From Albula goreensis (taxonomy: Eukaryota > Chordata > Actinopteri > Albuliformes > Albulidae), in the NCBI GenBank assembly GCA_022829145.1, contig CM040743.1, positions 35,257,841 to 35,321,840 on the forward strand: 64,000 nt of DNA, in the 5' to 3' direction. Below the pieces are notes generated by a model. That model worked only from the letters and a program-made list of their open reading frames with translations. It made no database searches and was not told where the DNA came from. Below are positions 51,489 through 62,480 of this stretch, in pieces (position 1 is the first letter of the stretch; each line of letters starts with the position of its first letter). A program made the position numbers and the translations under genes.

Positions 51489-52501
51489 CTACGGGGACAA
51501 AGGGAGAGAGACAGAGAAAGAGTTGTCAGCAAAATCACCTTGATGACCACAGTCATTCTTATACTGCAAGCAATGTGGCAACCTCCACCCAATGAAAAAA
51601 TATCAGCATTTTATAAGCACAAGGCATAAACTTGGCAACAAAATATCACTAACATATACTGAGCACAGTAAATATATTTCCAGTCTTTTTAAGCAGTAGA
51701 AGCTTGACTTTAAAAACCAAAGAATGAAAACAATTCAGGTTTAGGCTTGAAAAGACTGATTTAAATGACAACACACCATACTGACACACTGGTCAAAACC
51801 ATTTCTCTAAAAAAACAATATTGGAGATGACATTGTGAGATTATTTATGCTCACATATGCTGTCACTGTATGTTGAATAATGTGCATTAGCCTAAAAAGG
51901 TCATAAGCCTTACGACCGCAACAATGCCCTCTAAAACCCAACTTCAAAGGCATAAGGTAAGGCTGTCTGTGTGAGACAACATTCAACTGATTACCTGAGT
52001 GATGTGAGGTCATGTTCCACACAAACCAACACAGCAAATTTTTCAGAAGTGGCCACCTACAAAATAGTGCTGCACTCCTAATCCACCAAGGCCACTGGAA
52101 GTAAGCAGCTGAAGGCAAAGTGCTTTTGTTGCCACCATTTTGAGGCAGTTGGTACTTCAACATCTTGAGATATAATTCAGATCTGAATGAAAGCCGAATT
52201 ACAAACATGATGTTAGTGGAATGTTCCCTCAGTGTAAAATTAAAAATGCAGTCACCTGACACTCTTCTCAGAGTGGCAGATGCATAATTGTCCTGGAATG
52301 CTGAGGATTATTAAAAGCAATCAAAGAAACAGCCAGGAGACACAGAGGGCAGTTCTTTCCGAAAAATACAGACCTCAGTCCACCAAGTAGCTTGTTTCAA
52401 GGTGATATGCAGGTTTACAGTGTATTTTTATGTTACACAAGTGCTTGGGTCTAATTCATTTCATTTAACAACAATTTAGATGCTGTCAAGTGGTAGGAAA
52501 C

Positions 52502-52504
<3 letters not shown>

Positions 52505-52596
<92 letters not shown>

Positions 52597-52604
52597 TACA
52601 CACA
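52505..52604. repeat. Compound (CT)n(CA)n microsatellite
   Basis: About 37 CT units with one TTT interruption change directly into CA units. It is the longest pure repeat in the window and is likely polymorphic. It lies 1 kb upstream of exon 2. Confidence 0.95.
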
Positions 52605-53316
52605 TTTATGAAAGCTCTGAATTATATTTTGCCAGATTTTGTATAAACATAAGCAAACTCTGTCTGGGTCAAACAAATTAACTTTTTAAGCATGTTAAAG
52701 TGTAAATGCATACACAATGTGAAAATGTTCTGGGATTGCTCAAACTTGGTAATTAAAACTGTACAACAGTATTAGAAAATGGAAACATTTTCCATCTAAC
52801 CTTTTGAAAAGACTTAGCATTCAAATCCATCACACGTCCTTTGTTTTTTCCCTCCGCACTAAGAAAGTAAGCCTGTAGCAGTCAGTCACTGGATTTTCTC
52901 TTTGTGTTAATAAAGTGGCTCCCGAGTACCATTAATTACCCCTGAGAGATGGGCCTAAATCATTCCCACTGCGGGGAGCGCCTGCGTCAAACCATTCCCG
53001 TCGGTGGCTTTAATACAAGAAGGGGAAAAACCCACACAAACAGATTACCGACTGATGAGGTTCTGCATGCGCCGCAGCTGAGACAATCAGCGCGCCCCGG
53101 GATACCACCCCAACGGGCGGGCTGTTAAGTTCCTCCAGACTTGCGTTCTTGCCTGCCATCTGTGAATCTTTTAAATGCCCTGGCTGCTTGGAGAGGTGGT
53201 GGCGTTTTTATTTGTTTTTTTAAAGGTCCGTGTTCAGAGAATGAGCTTGATGATGCTCTGAGAACAAGCAGAAAGGACCAAATTAAAAACAAAAAACTGA
53301 ATCCACCCACTTTGGA

Positions 53317-53359
53317 CATATAGATATCGATATAGATATAGATATAGATATAGATATAC
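53317..53359. repeat. (GATATA)n hexanucleotide repeat
   Basis: Seven near-perfect six-base units, with one ATCGAT variant at the start. Confidence 0.9.
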
Positions 53360-53706
53360 ACTGTTGCTTTCTGTTTCGCCACATTTGTGGGTCAGAGCAT
53401 GGATGCGTGTTTGGAGGCAGGCCCAGGCTTAGAGAGTGCTCATGACATGTGACTAAGCATACAGAGCAACGCTCTCACAAAGTTCAGATTCTTAACCCAT
53501 TCTTAATTTGCATTTCATTCTATCCTGCATGCTATTCTATTTCTATAACCACATCAATAGAAATCATCTCCATTTAGCGTTAAGTACATCCTAACCATGT
53601 GTGCAGTTCTTATGCTGCTGTCAATTTACAGCTAATTCAGTTACTTTGGCTGGGACACTATGTTTATCTACACATATTGAATGATTGTACAAAGTGTAGG
53701 GTTCTT

Positions 53707-53862
53707 GATTTACATTGCATGTCTTCGGACAAAGGGAGAAAACCAGAGAATCCGGAGAAAATGCACAGAAACACAGAGAGAACATGCAAACTCCACACAG
53801 AAAGTGGGGTTAAATCCTGGGTACTTCTGAGAGATCACAGTGCTAACCACTATAATGAATAA
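53707..53862 (+). mobile_element. Vertebrate SINE (V-SINE-like) conserved domain
   Basis: The ordered blocks GGGAGAAAACCAGAGAATCC, GAGAACATGCAAACTCCACA and CACAGTGCTAACCACTATAA match a strongly conserved interspersed repeat domain widespread in fish and other vertebrates. There are several substitutions and no tRNA-like head, so this is an old, truncated copy. The exact family name is uncertain. Confidence 0.65.
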
Positions 53863-54188
53863 TAGGCAGAATGCCAGAACGCAATGAATAACTTGCAGCA
53901 GGAGTCAAATCAAACCAAAGCACCCTGTGTCCAGTTAGTGTTGTTCATGTACTATTTTTCTTCCCCTGCGGAGTTTATTTCTGAGTAAATCCCAGAAACT
54001 CATATTACAAGGTAAGCTGTCCTCCAGGACCCTACAAACCAAAACAAGGCTGCAGATGTGGAAAATGCATACAGACCTTTTTGGATAGCTATTGGTGTGC
54101 AGTGTGAGGAAGAGATTGAGGCTTCAGTTGTGGGCACAGTATCTGAAGATATCTGGCACTACCGTTACTGTGTCAAAGCACGGCAATT

Positions 54189-54212
54189 TGGGGTGGGTGT
54201 GGGGGGGTGGGC
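54189..54212 (+). repeat. G-rich tract, quadruplex-prone
   Basis: Four runs of three or more G, including one of seven, within 24 bases. Confidence 0.6.
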
Positions 54213-57151
54213 GTACTGGCAGGTAAAAATGAATTTCTCTTAATGATAGTAACACTGAGCCCCAGAATACAGAGCAGCCACTGAGCTGTGCAAGACACAT
54301 TATGCATAAAAAAACAAGAGAAGTGGGAAAACTGCTGTCTACGACCTTGGGCTTTAAAGAGATATTGTTTTATTCTGCAGCCGATCATGCAGAAAGCAGA
54401 GAGGAAGTCAATAAAAAAGGGTTCGGTATAATATCGGCCTTGTTTTTCTTTTAGCTTAGTGGTTGCAGCAGAGTGAAACCATGATGTAGCCAACGCGAAG
54501 GTGTCTAGACTTAAAAAATAAGAGAGTAAAAACAAAAACAAAATACAAAGTAAGCTCCAATTCAACCAGCGGCGACCCTAAGTTTAAGCGGCACACATTT
54601 CCGTTCCAAAATCCTCCTAAGGTGTCCCAGGGGGTCTTACTTTGTCAAAACCTTTTAGGTGTTTCCAGGAGACTTTTTAGTCAATACTCATAGACAAAAA
54701 AGCATAGCATAACAAAAAAGAATATCTGCCAAGGAACACTGGAGTTCCCCAGAGAAGCCATCCAAGAAATCCTCCTTGCAAGAGTTCCGGAATGAATGTT
54801 GCAGGACACAAACATAACTGCCAATCTACAGGCTAAAAAATACTTCCAGTGTTTCTCCAGTGCCTGTGCTGGTATAATCGTGTCTCGCTCAAAGAAGGGG
54901 AACCTGAACCCCAAGGATCAAGGGCCCCCATGCCTTGAACCGTAAAAATCGCTCTGCCAACTGTTGGCAGATTTTGCCACTGGGCCACTGAGACGGCCCT
55001 GGGGTAAGAGGAGAGGGGGGGAGATTGTGGTCAGAGGCGTGTCCGCCATGCGGCTCCCTGGGACCGCCCTCGGCTTTGCTTTCATTCCATCCTCCAGGAG
55101 AGGAGATATTCCACTGCTGTCTGAAAGGATTGGCTTTCCAGCTCCCTTGCCAGAGACAACAGAGCACCAGGGTTAGGCTGGCGCTGGGGAAATGTCTTAT
55201 CTAAACCCTCTAATCTCATTTACAAGCTTCACTTTACAACAGGATTACATGTACTTAGTAACTGATCATTTCTCTCCTTCGTTTTTTTATCTAGCCTTGC
55301 CTCGGTCAGTGCGTTTTCACAGTAAAAAGGAAAAAAAAGAACTGAGTGTGAACCCAAAAGAGATTTGCATAGATCTGCCTCGCTTGAATACAAAACATTC
55401 CAGGAACTGTTCCCCCCCTCCCAAACTCTCCCTCCCCCCATTTCTACCCATCAGCTTTACTCAACCCTGACAGAAGACATTGCACATTTCTGCTTCATTG
55501 GAGTGGACCAACTTAACAGGCTGGCTTGATTTTTTTTTTCCTGACCAAAAAGATGTCTCTCATATCACAGTGGGGTATGGAAAGTGCGGCTTTTTCCCCA
55601 GGATTTGGATTATTCTCTCACGGCGCACATGCCCTTCCATCACCACCGCCACAGATGCCCCGTCCCCCCTGCCGTTTAATATCGCGTGACATGCTGCTTC
55701 CTCTAATTTTTACGACTTGTAAGTATCTGGCCAGGCTCTTGGGAGAAGTCTTCAGAAGGAGGCGAGGACTTATATCTCAAGCTGTCTCGACAGGCCATCT
55801 GCCTTCAATTCCTCTTTCTTCAGGGCTTCCATCCATGGACGTACGGATTAACCCGTCCTCCACCTACCCTACCCCCAATCTCCCGCTAACTGTACCTCAG
55901 ACTGCTATCTCACAGATACAGTCACGGTAGCTTTTCAGTTGAATCTTCATCTTATAAACGTCCAAGGATCCTCAGAAACTCAGTCCTGTAAGTTCATGAT
56001 TCCCACCCTAACTTCGCTTTCCCCAGGCCTGGCGATTGGCAAAACTCACTAATCAAACAACTGACTCATTGAATTAGTTAATTAAGCGCTTGGGAGGGAT
56101 GATTAGCAGAATTCTTCCATGGCTTAAGGGTTTAGAGATCTGAATCCCCCTTTCAAGTGGTTCTCACTGCATATATGAGGCAATGAATAATGTAATGAGC
56201 TCCTCCATGCTTCTTCTGCATGGCCGGTATTGTCGGAAGCCGAGAATGGTTTCAAGAAGTGATTGTGTGGAGCTGTGCTACCATCGATAAAATCATACAA
56301 TGCACATTTTTTCCCCAAACATCTTGTTTTTGGATAAACACCTAACACTGAGCAGAATTAATGATCCATTTTCATAACTCCGCTGGGTGAAGCATGCAGG
56401 CCTCTATTTCCCGTTTACATTCCCTCCAGAAACATTTGCTACTGCAGTACCATAAAATTGAAAACTTGAAACTGTTCCACAGAATTATTTTAAGGCAACT
56501 GTTAACAAAACCTTGATTTGGAATCAAGGGATTCCACTGTTCTGCTATCCATCTGAAAATTATTTGACAATAAGGGGTAGCTGAGGTCATACTCTGTCTA
56601 TTGACTATGCGTAGATTCATAATGTGCTTCCTTCATAACTTATGAGATTCTGTTTTGGTCAAGGAACATTTTTAACAAATCTTACTTTAAAATTATTACG
56701 ATATAATCTGCTCATGCTTTCAGTAAAGACACCTACAACTCTAAAACGCACTAGGCGCCTCAGTGGATGCAAGGGTATCAACTCCTTATTATAATGCAGT
56801 TCTGATGTTCATAACACTGATTTCAAAATGCCTTATCCTTAGAAACTGCCTAGGGTATCAAAACAGCCAATCCGTATTCAAAGCCGCTATTATATAGCTG
56901 AATTTCAGCCATACACACAAAGCCATTAAGTGCCTAGGCGTCATCATGTCCACCCTCCATTCAGAAATCTCGAAAGAACCAACTGAACAAGGGAGATTCA
57001 CACTGAGGTTAAGTCCGCCATGGCACAGGAGCAAGGACACGTGTGTGCTTCCATGAAAGAACCTAGGCCCTGTGATGATCCTGGAGTGTGGAGGCTAAAG
57101 CTACTATACACGTAAGTCATTGTGCGCCCAGCTCTTAACCCACGCCCCCCT

Positions 57152-57152
<1 letters not shown>

Positions 57153-57184
<32 letters not shown>
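57153..57184. repeat. (CA)n microsatellite
   Basis: About fifteen uninterrupted CA units. Confidence 0.95.
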
Positions 57185-57186
<2 letters not shown>

Positions 57187-57611
57187 ATCCACCCAAATTT
57201 GGTCCTGTTTTCTGAGGCATTGTTCCATGCTCCCCTCACGCTTGACCTGCACCCGATTCAGCAGCGCATTAGCAGATGACCAAAGCAGCTTTCGCAAGAC
57301 CTCCAGCTCCTACCCATCCACCCCCTCTCCATCCCCCAGGGCTGGCGATGTGCACATCTCATTTGACGTCCTCTTGCTCCACTTCCACTAAGCATCACCA
57401 CAGTCTCCTCAAACAAAAAACATCCTCCATTGTGGCAACAGAAGTGAGATTCAAAATCGAAAGGGATCACCCACAACACAGTGATTGTGATTGTGCCTCA
57501 AAAAAATAAATAGGGGTTTTTATATATCGATCCGGCCAACTGTTCCTCGCGTTTCTGTTTACCTCACCTGCAACATGGGGAATAATGTCAATCAATAAAA
57601 AACTGATTTTT

Positions 57612-57760
57612 AAGGCTCCCAAGTGGCTCTTTTGGTGAAGGCAGTCGTGATAAGAGCAAGCTGAGCTTTACAGCCTTGACGTTATTCAAGCCCGACCTAT
57701 GCTGTTATCTGACAATGACTGAAGCCGACTGGGGAAAAACTGGAAAATGATTCCCTGAAC
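57612..57760 (+). mobile_element. tRNA-derived SINE fragment
   Basis: GGCTCCCAAGTGGCTC, then GGTGAAGGCAGTCGTGATA, then CTGAGCTTTACAGCCTTGAC and CCGACCTATGCTGTTATC follow the block order of a tRNA-headed SINE seen in several early-branching teleost lineages. The first block carries the pol III A-box region and TTATTCAAGCCC stands at the B-box. It is decayed and probably inactive. Confidence 0.55.
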
Positions 57761-59719
57761 CCTCAAAAGAATGGCAGTGGCTGAGAGAAACCTCCAGAAA
57801 ACGGCAATGAAATAGAATAAAACTATACAATACAAGCAAATGAAAGGTTGTAAAATCATATATCCATCAATTCGCTGAATGATTTCAGAATCTTACGATT
57901 GCCTGGAGGGATGTCATTCCAATGCTCTCACTGTATGGGAGGGTATAAGTGTGAGTGACTATGATAGTGTACAGAACATACATTAGGGGTCACAGAATTT
58001 TGAGTTTTGCCATACTCAGTAACAGCCATGAGACAAAGTGATGGAGTCATAATGCTGACAGTGTTTGTGGAGTACAGGGAGGTCCAGACTGAAGAACTGA
58101 GGTGAAGGAATTCTGTAATCATGCCTGCCATTGGTTCACTGTATTGTGACTGGCAGGAACAGTCCCCAACTGGACGATCTAAAAGTGGGGCGGAATTTTT
58201 CACATCAGACAGCAGACAGTGTCAAAAACAGAACTGTCAATGTTTCATTTGCAGTCTGAGAGGAATTGGTGCTGGTGTGGACCTGCTTGTGAATCTTGCA
58301 GTTTAGTTGTGATTTCAGTCACTCTAAGTTCTTGAATGTCATAAATGGGTAGTTACATTTTATAACCATAGCTGTTGTACTTGATTATGTTAGTGTAGTA
58401 ACAGTATCTGCATCTGCAGTAGCAGAAGTACACCACTACTGTAGTACATGTCCATCAGTAAGCTGAGTATTTCAGTAGAAGTACTGAATAATGAGGCAGA
58501 ATAATAAAACCATCGAGGTATGGCACTAGCAGGTATGAGTAATAGCAAAACAAATAGAACAGGTCAAAGTGAATGTAAAATAATTGTTTCTGTTAGAGGT
58601 ATCATTCAGAATGGCAATTCAAAGGCAATAACCGTAATTCTGAAAATTAAATGGTGCTAGCTTCCTATTTGCCTGCCCTCCCTCTTTCTCTCCATTTTAC
58701 TCTGAATCTGCTATGTGACTGTCTTGGCTGAGAACCCGGACTCTGTGTTCCGCCACGGCTCCACCAAATGGCCCGGGACAGGATGATGAAGCCTCATTAG
58801 CCTCCAGTGCCATCTGACAAGGAGCACACGGGCGGCAGCGCCACCCCCCACTGTGACAACGGCCGCGTCGTCCGCTGGGTAGAGTGCTCAAACCGGGGCG
58901 CACGCTGCTCCTGGCATCTGGATATCAAACACTGCGCTAGGACGACTGGTAACATATGGCCCTGTTATTATCGCTTCTTCATGAGCGCCCGTGCGAGGGA
59001 GACAACGAGCGGGGCTACATGAAGGTAGAGATGAGGACATGCGTACACGGACATGTACATTATGGACATCTGTGCACAAGGCTTAATGGCTATTTTCAAA
59101 TACCAAATGTCCAAAAATCACTTATACTCGCCTTTACATTTTGAGGGATCTAAAACTGTACAAAGACTAAGACACTATTTATAAGGGGGTTGGGGAGACT
59201 TCAGCAAAAGCTTCTGTTGCCTGAGCTAACATCTTAAGAGGGAAGTACACCTCACTATCACACGACAAGACACCAGAGCTCAACTCACTAGGCCCACACA
59301 AGGAACGGTGGCAACTGGAAAAGGAATATTTCCACAAGTGGCTTAAACACTACAAGGAATACTAATACAATAAACTTCTATACCATGATACTTGACCAGC
59401 TGCTGCACACTGTATAGAACATACTATTGCTGTTCTTAATTCTATTTCTTCTTTATATTAAATTCATATTTCTTTCTAACAGTGAACCACAAAAGGCTTC
59501 AGCATTTTCAATATGTCAAAGAATTTAATATGACATTTTCATACATTACTGGTTCGGCATATGATATATACCACATGTTAATGAACCCATTCTTATTCCA
59601 TGACTTTCACTCGAAGTGCTGTTTTAAACATTCCATGACTTTAAAAAAAAATCAAACATATTATTTAATTACTATTTTCATTACTAAAACTAAATGCTGA
59701 ATTAAATCCACTTTCAGAT

Positions 59720-59930
59720 GTTTAGCCTGACTTGGATCGCCTAGTTCCCCTCTGCTCGCGCCAAGGCGCGTGTTGGCGCTTATTAATTCTGCAAGAGAGC
59801 CGGAGCGATATTCATCACCAGTCTCACTGCTGTGTCTCAGTCCCGCTGCATATCCTAAATAATAATGATTTCTCAAACCAATCCTTTTATCAGCGTGGAA
59901 GTTAACTTCTGATAACGCCAAATTTATGCC
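59720..59930. promoter_or_regulatory. Candidate regulatory island in intron 1 with inverted GCGCCAA/TTGGCGC
   Basis: A CpG-bearing, high-complexity stretch lies about 2.2 kb downstream of the putative first exon. GCGCCAA (59758-59764) and TTGGCGC (59773-59779) are perfect inverted repeats. Both resemble E2F-type half sites. The sequence then continues without simple repeats through GAGCCGGAGCGATATTC. Enhancer function is inferred only. Confidence 0.3.
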
Positions 59931-60323
59931 ATATGTACCTGGGCAAAGCCAAAATGAGTTTCATTTCGGGTAGCAAAATTCACATAATTAATCATATATT
60001 TTAATTCTGGTACAAACTGTCATTATATTTTTGACAACGACACCTGTAAATGATATATATTCTCATCAATTTTACGTCGAGGTATTTCACTGAACCATTG
60101 AAAGAGTGCACGCGACTTGCCTGCATACATTTTTGTAACACTGTTATCCATAGTCGCACACAATCAACTATACACCAAAGATAAGTTGCGCATTTTTATG
60201 TGCAGGCAAAATGAATTAACATTTCCTGTAGTAATGCTATCTCATCACAAAACATGACCAAGCAAACTAATACCAGGTAAAGACGCATTTAATGGTAAAA
60301 AGTAATATTTAAACAGAAAAAAA

Positions 60324-60617
60324 ATGTCTAAAATACAGCTCATGTCTCATTTATGTTGCCAATCGCTGAACCAACTACACAGGCTGCGTTCTACTGGGGA
60401 AGAGAACAGAGGGAAGCGTGCACCTGACTTTCCCAACAACCATCTCCGCCACCTAGTGGAGAAAGACAGAACGACACGTACACAAGTTGCTAAGGACTTA
60501 CGCCGCTCCATCATTAGCGACTTGCAGATGATGGTGAGGTACATACGACTGCATTCATCATTGGAGATGAATGTAGCTTATACATATGGGCTAACACAAA
60601 GACGATTCTATGTCTAG
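60324..60617 (+). other. 97-codon open frame, possible Tc1-like transposase relic
   Basis: The plus-strand frame contains LRHLVEKDRTTRTQVAKDL, which recalls the helix-turn-helix N-terminus of fish Tc1-like transposases (a D-R-T/A-T-x-x-x-L pattern). There is no catalytic DDE region, no terminal inverted repeat is recognised, and the rest of the frame shows nothing familiar. It could equally be a chance frame. Confidence 0.2.
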
Positions 60618-61457
60618 TGGCTAAGTGTAATTCGTTGTTCTGAGTGAGCAAACTTTTTGTGAACTGAGTTCTTATCTAAATCTGACAGCATTGTACGAGC
60701 TATAACTCATATATGAGTGACTGCAAATATGAGGTCTATAACTGATACTTGATGTCACTATTTGTGTCTATTTTGTATTCTCCTTTTCTGACTATTCCCT
60801 TTCAGTAAAACATACGCTACATTTGTGCTGCCTTAAACGATAGTTTAGGCGTAAAGGATCAGTTCCGATCTTGTACTCCGCAAGGAACTTTGCGGTATTT
60901 TACCATTTTGGCTGTGAAGAATCAAAGAAAAATTACAAGCAAACTGAATTTTCTTTGTGCACCCCTAATTGTGTTATCTAAAGTTTACGTTTACCATAAC
61001 TTTTAAACGCTTGCAACAGTGTACAGCTTTTCAAAGATTTTCAGATTCTTATTTGCAGGAGGACTGTCATAAGGCAGACCTTTTCTGAGTACATGTAGTA
61101 ATCATGGTCTCTGCCCCGAAGTAGTGAAACAGTCTTTTGCGATTTTTTTTCCAATCTCGGCTACGTGAGATCATCAATTCTAAGTCTCTCATTCTGTATC
61201 GATTGCAGTTCCACTTTTACTGTGTCGAAACAATCATGTATTTATTAATAACAACAAGACTCAGCTGCTATGGTCTTTCCTCCAAAACGCACCATAAAAA
61301 CTTAATTTAAAACCAAATAAATACAAGAAAAAAATTAAGCTAACCAAGTATAAATCTATTCATTTTTCAGTTTTGAAGGAAAACATTCAAGACTGATGTA
61401 TGTATAGCAATTACCAGCATCCGAAACAAGAACAAGAACGCCAACAAGAAGAAGAAC

Positions 61458-61497
61458 AACAATAATAATAATAATAATAATAGTAATAATAATAATT
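61458..61497. repeat. (AAT)n microsatellite
   Basis: A trinucleotide array of about thirteen units with one TAG variant. Confidence 0.9.
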
Positions 61498-62042
61498 TGT
61501 TCAACATCTCACCTAACGCCGCGCACCTACGTAGCCATGGAATGCTTATGAAAGAATTAGCTTTGTAGTAGTTGCAAACACATAGCATATATTATGTGGA
61601 TCTTATATAATCGCAGGTTGAAAACGTTTATAAGATCCCAAACTCCCTCTAAGAAACTACAACTAATACACTGAAACTGTGATTTGAATGCACTGAACTT
61701 ACTATATTCTCCTTTTGCCCTTATTCCTGGGATGACCTTACATCTGGGGAATAAAAAAATAAACGGTTTCCTTCCCAAGCAACTCTTGTGAATGTCATGG
61801 TTAGGTTAAAGATCCGGAAATGCTAAACTTGAGGTATTCGAGTCAATACCGTCCTCTCCGGTCACATACATACCGATTTAGCGTTGTTTAACAGAAGAAA
61901 TCCTTTCTGCACATATACAATGTGATCGAATATTTGAACCCTCGAGCAGAACAAAATCCAGCACAAAGCAGCAGCGGACGCTCTGAAGTAAGGTGTCTTG
62001 CGAGAGCCAGCCTGGAAGATTAAAAAAAAAACTGTCCCTTAC

Positions 62043-62300
62043 CTTAGCGTTCCTTGATTTCCTCCCCTTCACTCTCCGGTGTTGCCACAGACAGCGCGCT
62101 GCTCCCCCCTTCACATTAAGTGCGTTATGTTGCTGCTGTTAGCTCCATTGAGAAGTCGCAGCTGCAGCGAGACGCAGCAAGAGGAACAGAGAGCGGTGAA
62201 GTGAAGGTCTCTGGAGCTCGCGACTGCTGCGAACGGAACATGCTCAGGCGCCAAAATGCCACCTGAACTTGGACGCCTACGATTAAAAAAAAGAAAGGAA
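62043..62300 (-). other. cdh7: Probable non-coding first exon of cdh7
   Basis: On the minus strand this GC-richer segment with CpGs ends in a strong donor, GCTAAG|GTAAGG, at 62043/62042. It lies about 10.5 kb upstream of the exon that carries the start codon. Classical cadherin genes commonly have a separate 5' untranslated exon, and the lack of an ATG-bearing exon upstream fits this. The 5' edge is arbitrary because I cannot place a transcription start. A 38-codon upstream ORF is contained (62241-62125). The evidence is composition plus one donor site, so this is an inference. Confidence 0.5.
62125..62241 (-). other. Upstream ORF within the putative cdh7 first exon (38 codons)
   Basis: An ATG at 62241-62239 opens a 38-codon frame ending in TAA at 62127-62125. 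It contains a second in-frame ATG seven codons before the stop. It would end about 80 nt before the exon 1 donor. The peptide has no recognisable domain. If transcription starts upstream of 62241 it could lower translation of the main frame. Whether it is transcribed is unknown. Confidence 0.3.
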
Positions 62301-62480
62301 TGAAAAGAAAAAGCCAGAAGATACGAATACCCTTTCGCTATTTTGTCGCACTCTGGATGAGTGTAAGCGAGCAATTCAAAAGTGACCCACCAGAGACTTC
62401 CCACTCCACAGTATCAAAAGATGGGATCCTACGAATAATCAAAACAGTAGAGACTTGAAAGGGGGTGGGGCCGACGCCAA
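62301..62480 (-). promoter_or_regulatory. Putative proximal promoter of cdh7
   Basis: This stretch lies directly upstream of the putative first exon. It includes a GGGGGTGGGG block at about 62461-62470 (a KLF/Sp-type GC box) and moderate CpG content compared with the AT-rich flank. I see no convincing TATA box at a fixed distance from a start site. The assignment rests on position and composition only. Confidence 0.35.

Larger units (their letters stand above)
51489..62042 (-). other. cdh7: cdh7 intron 1 (inferred)
   Basis: This intron of about 10.6 kb runs between the putative first exon and exon 2. It holds a (AAT)n run (61458-61497), a possible Tc1-like fragment (60324-60617), a CpG-bearing island (59720-59930), a tRNA-derived SINE fragment (57612-57760), a (CA)n run (57153-57184), a G-rich tract (54189-54212), a V-SINE-like fragment (53707-53862), a hexanucleotide repeat (53317-53359) and a long (CT)n(CA)n array (52505-52604). 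No other gene is seen. Confidence 0.5.

Noticed and set aside
51807-52262. 151-codon minus-strand open frame
   Set aside because: No recognisable domain, no splice or codon-bias support, and it lies inside intron 1. Probably chance.
55526-55930. 134-codon plus-strand open frame
   Set aside because: Proline- and serine-rich composition from C-rich DNA, no domain and no partner exon.
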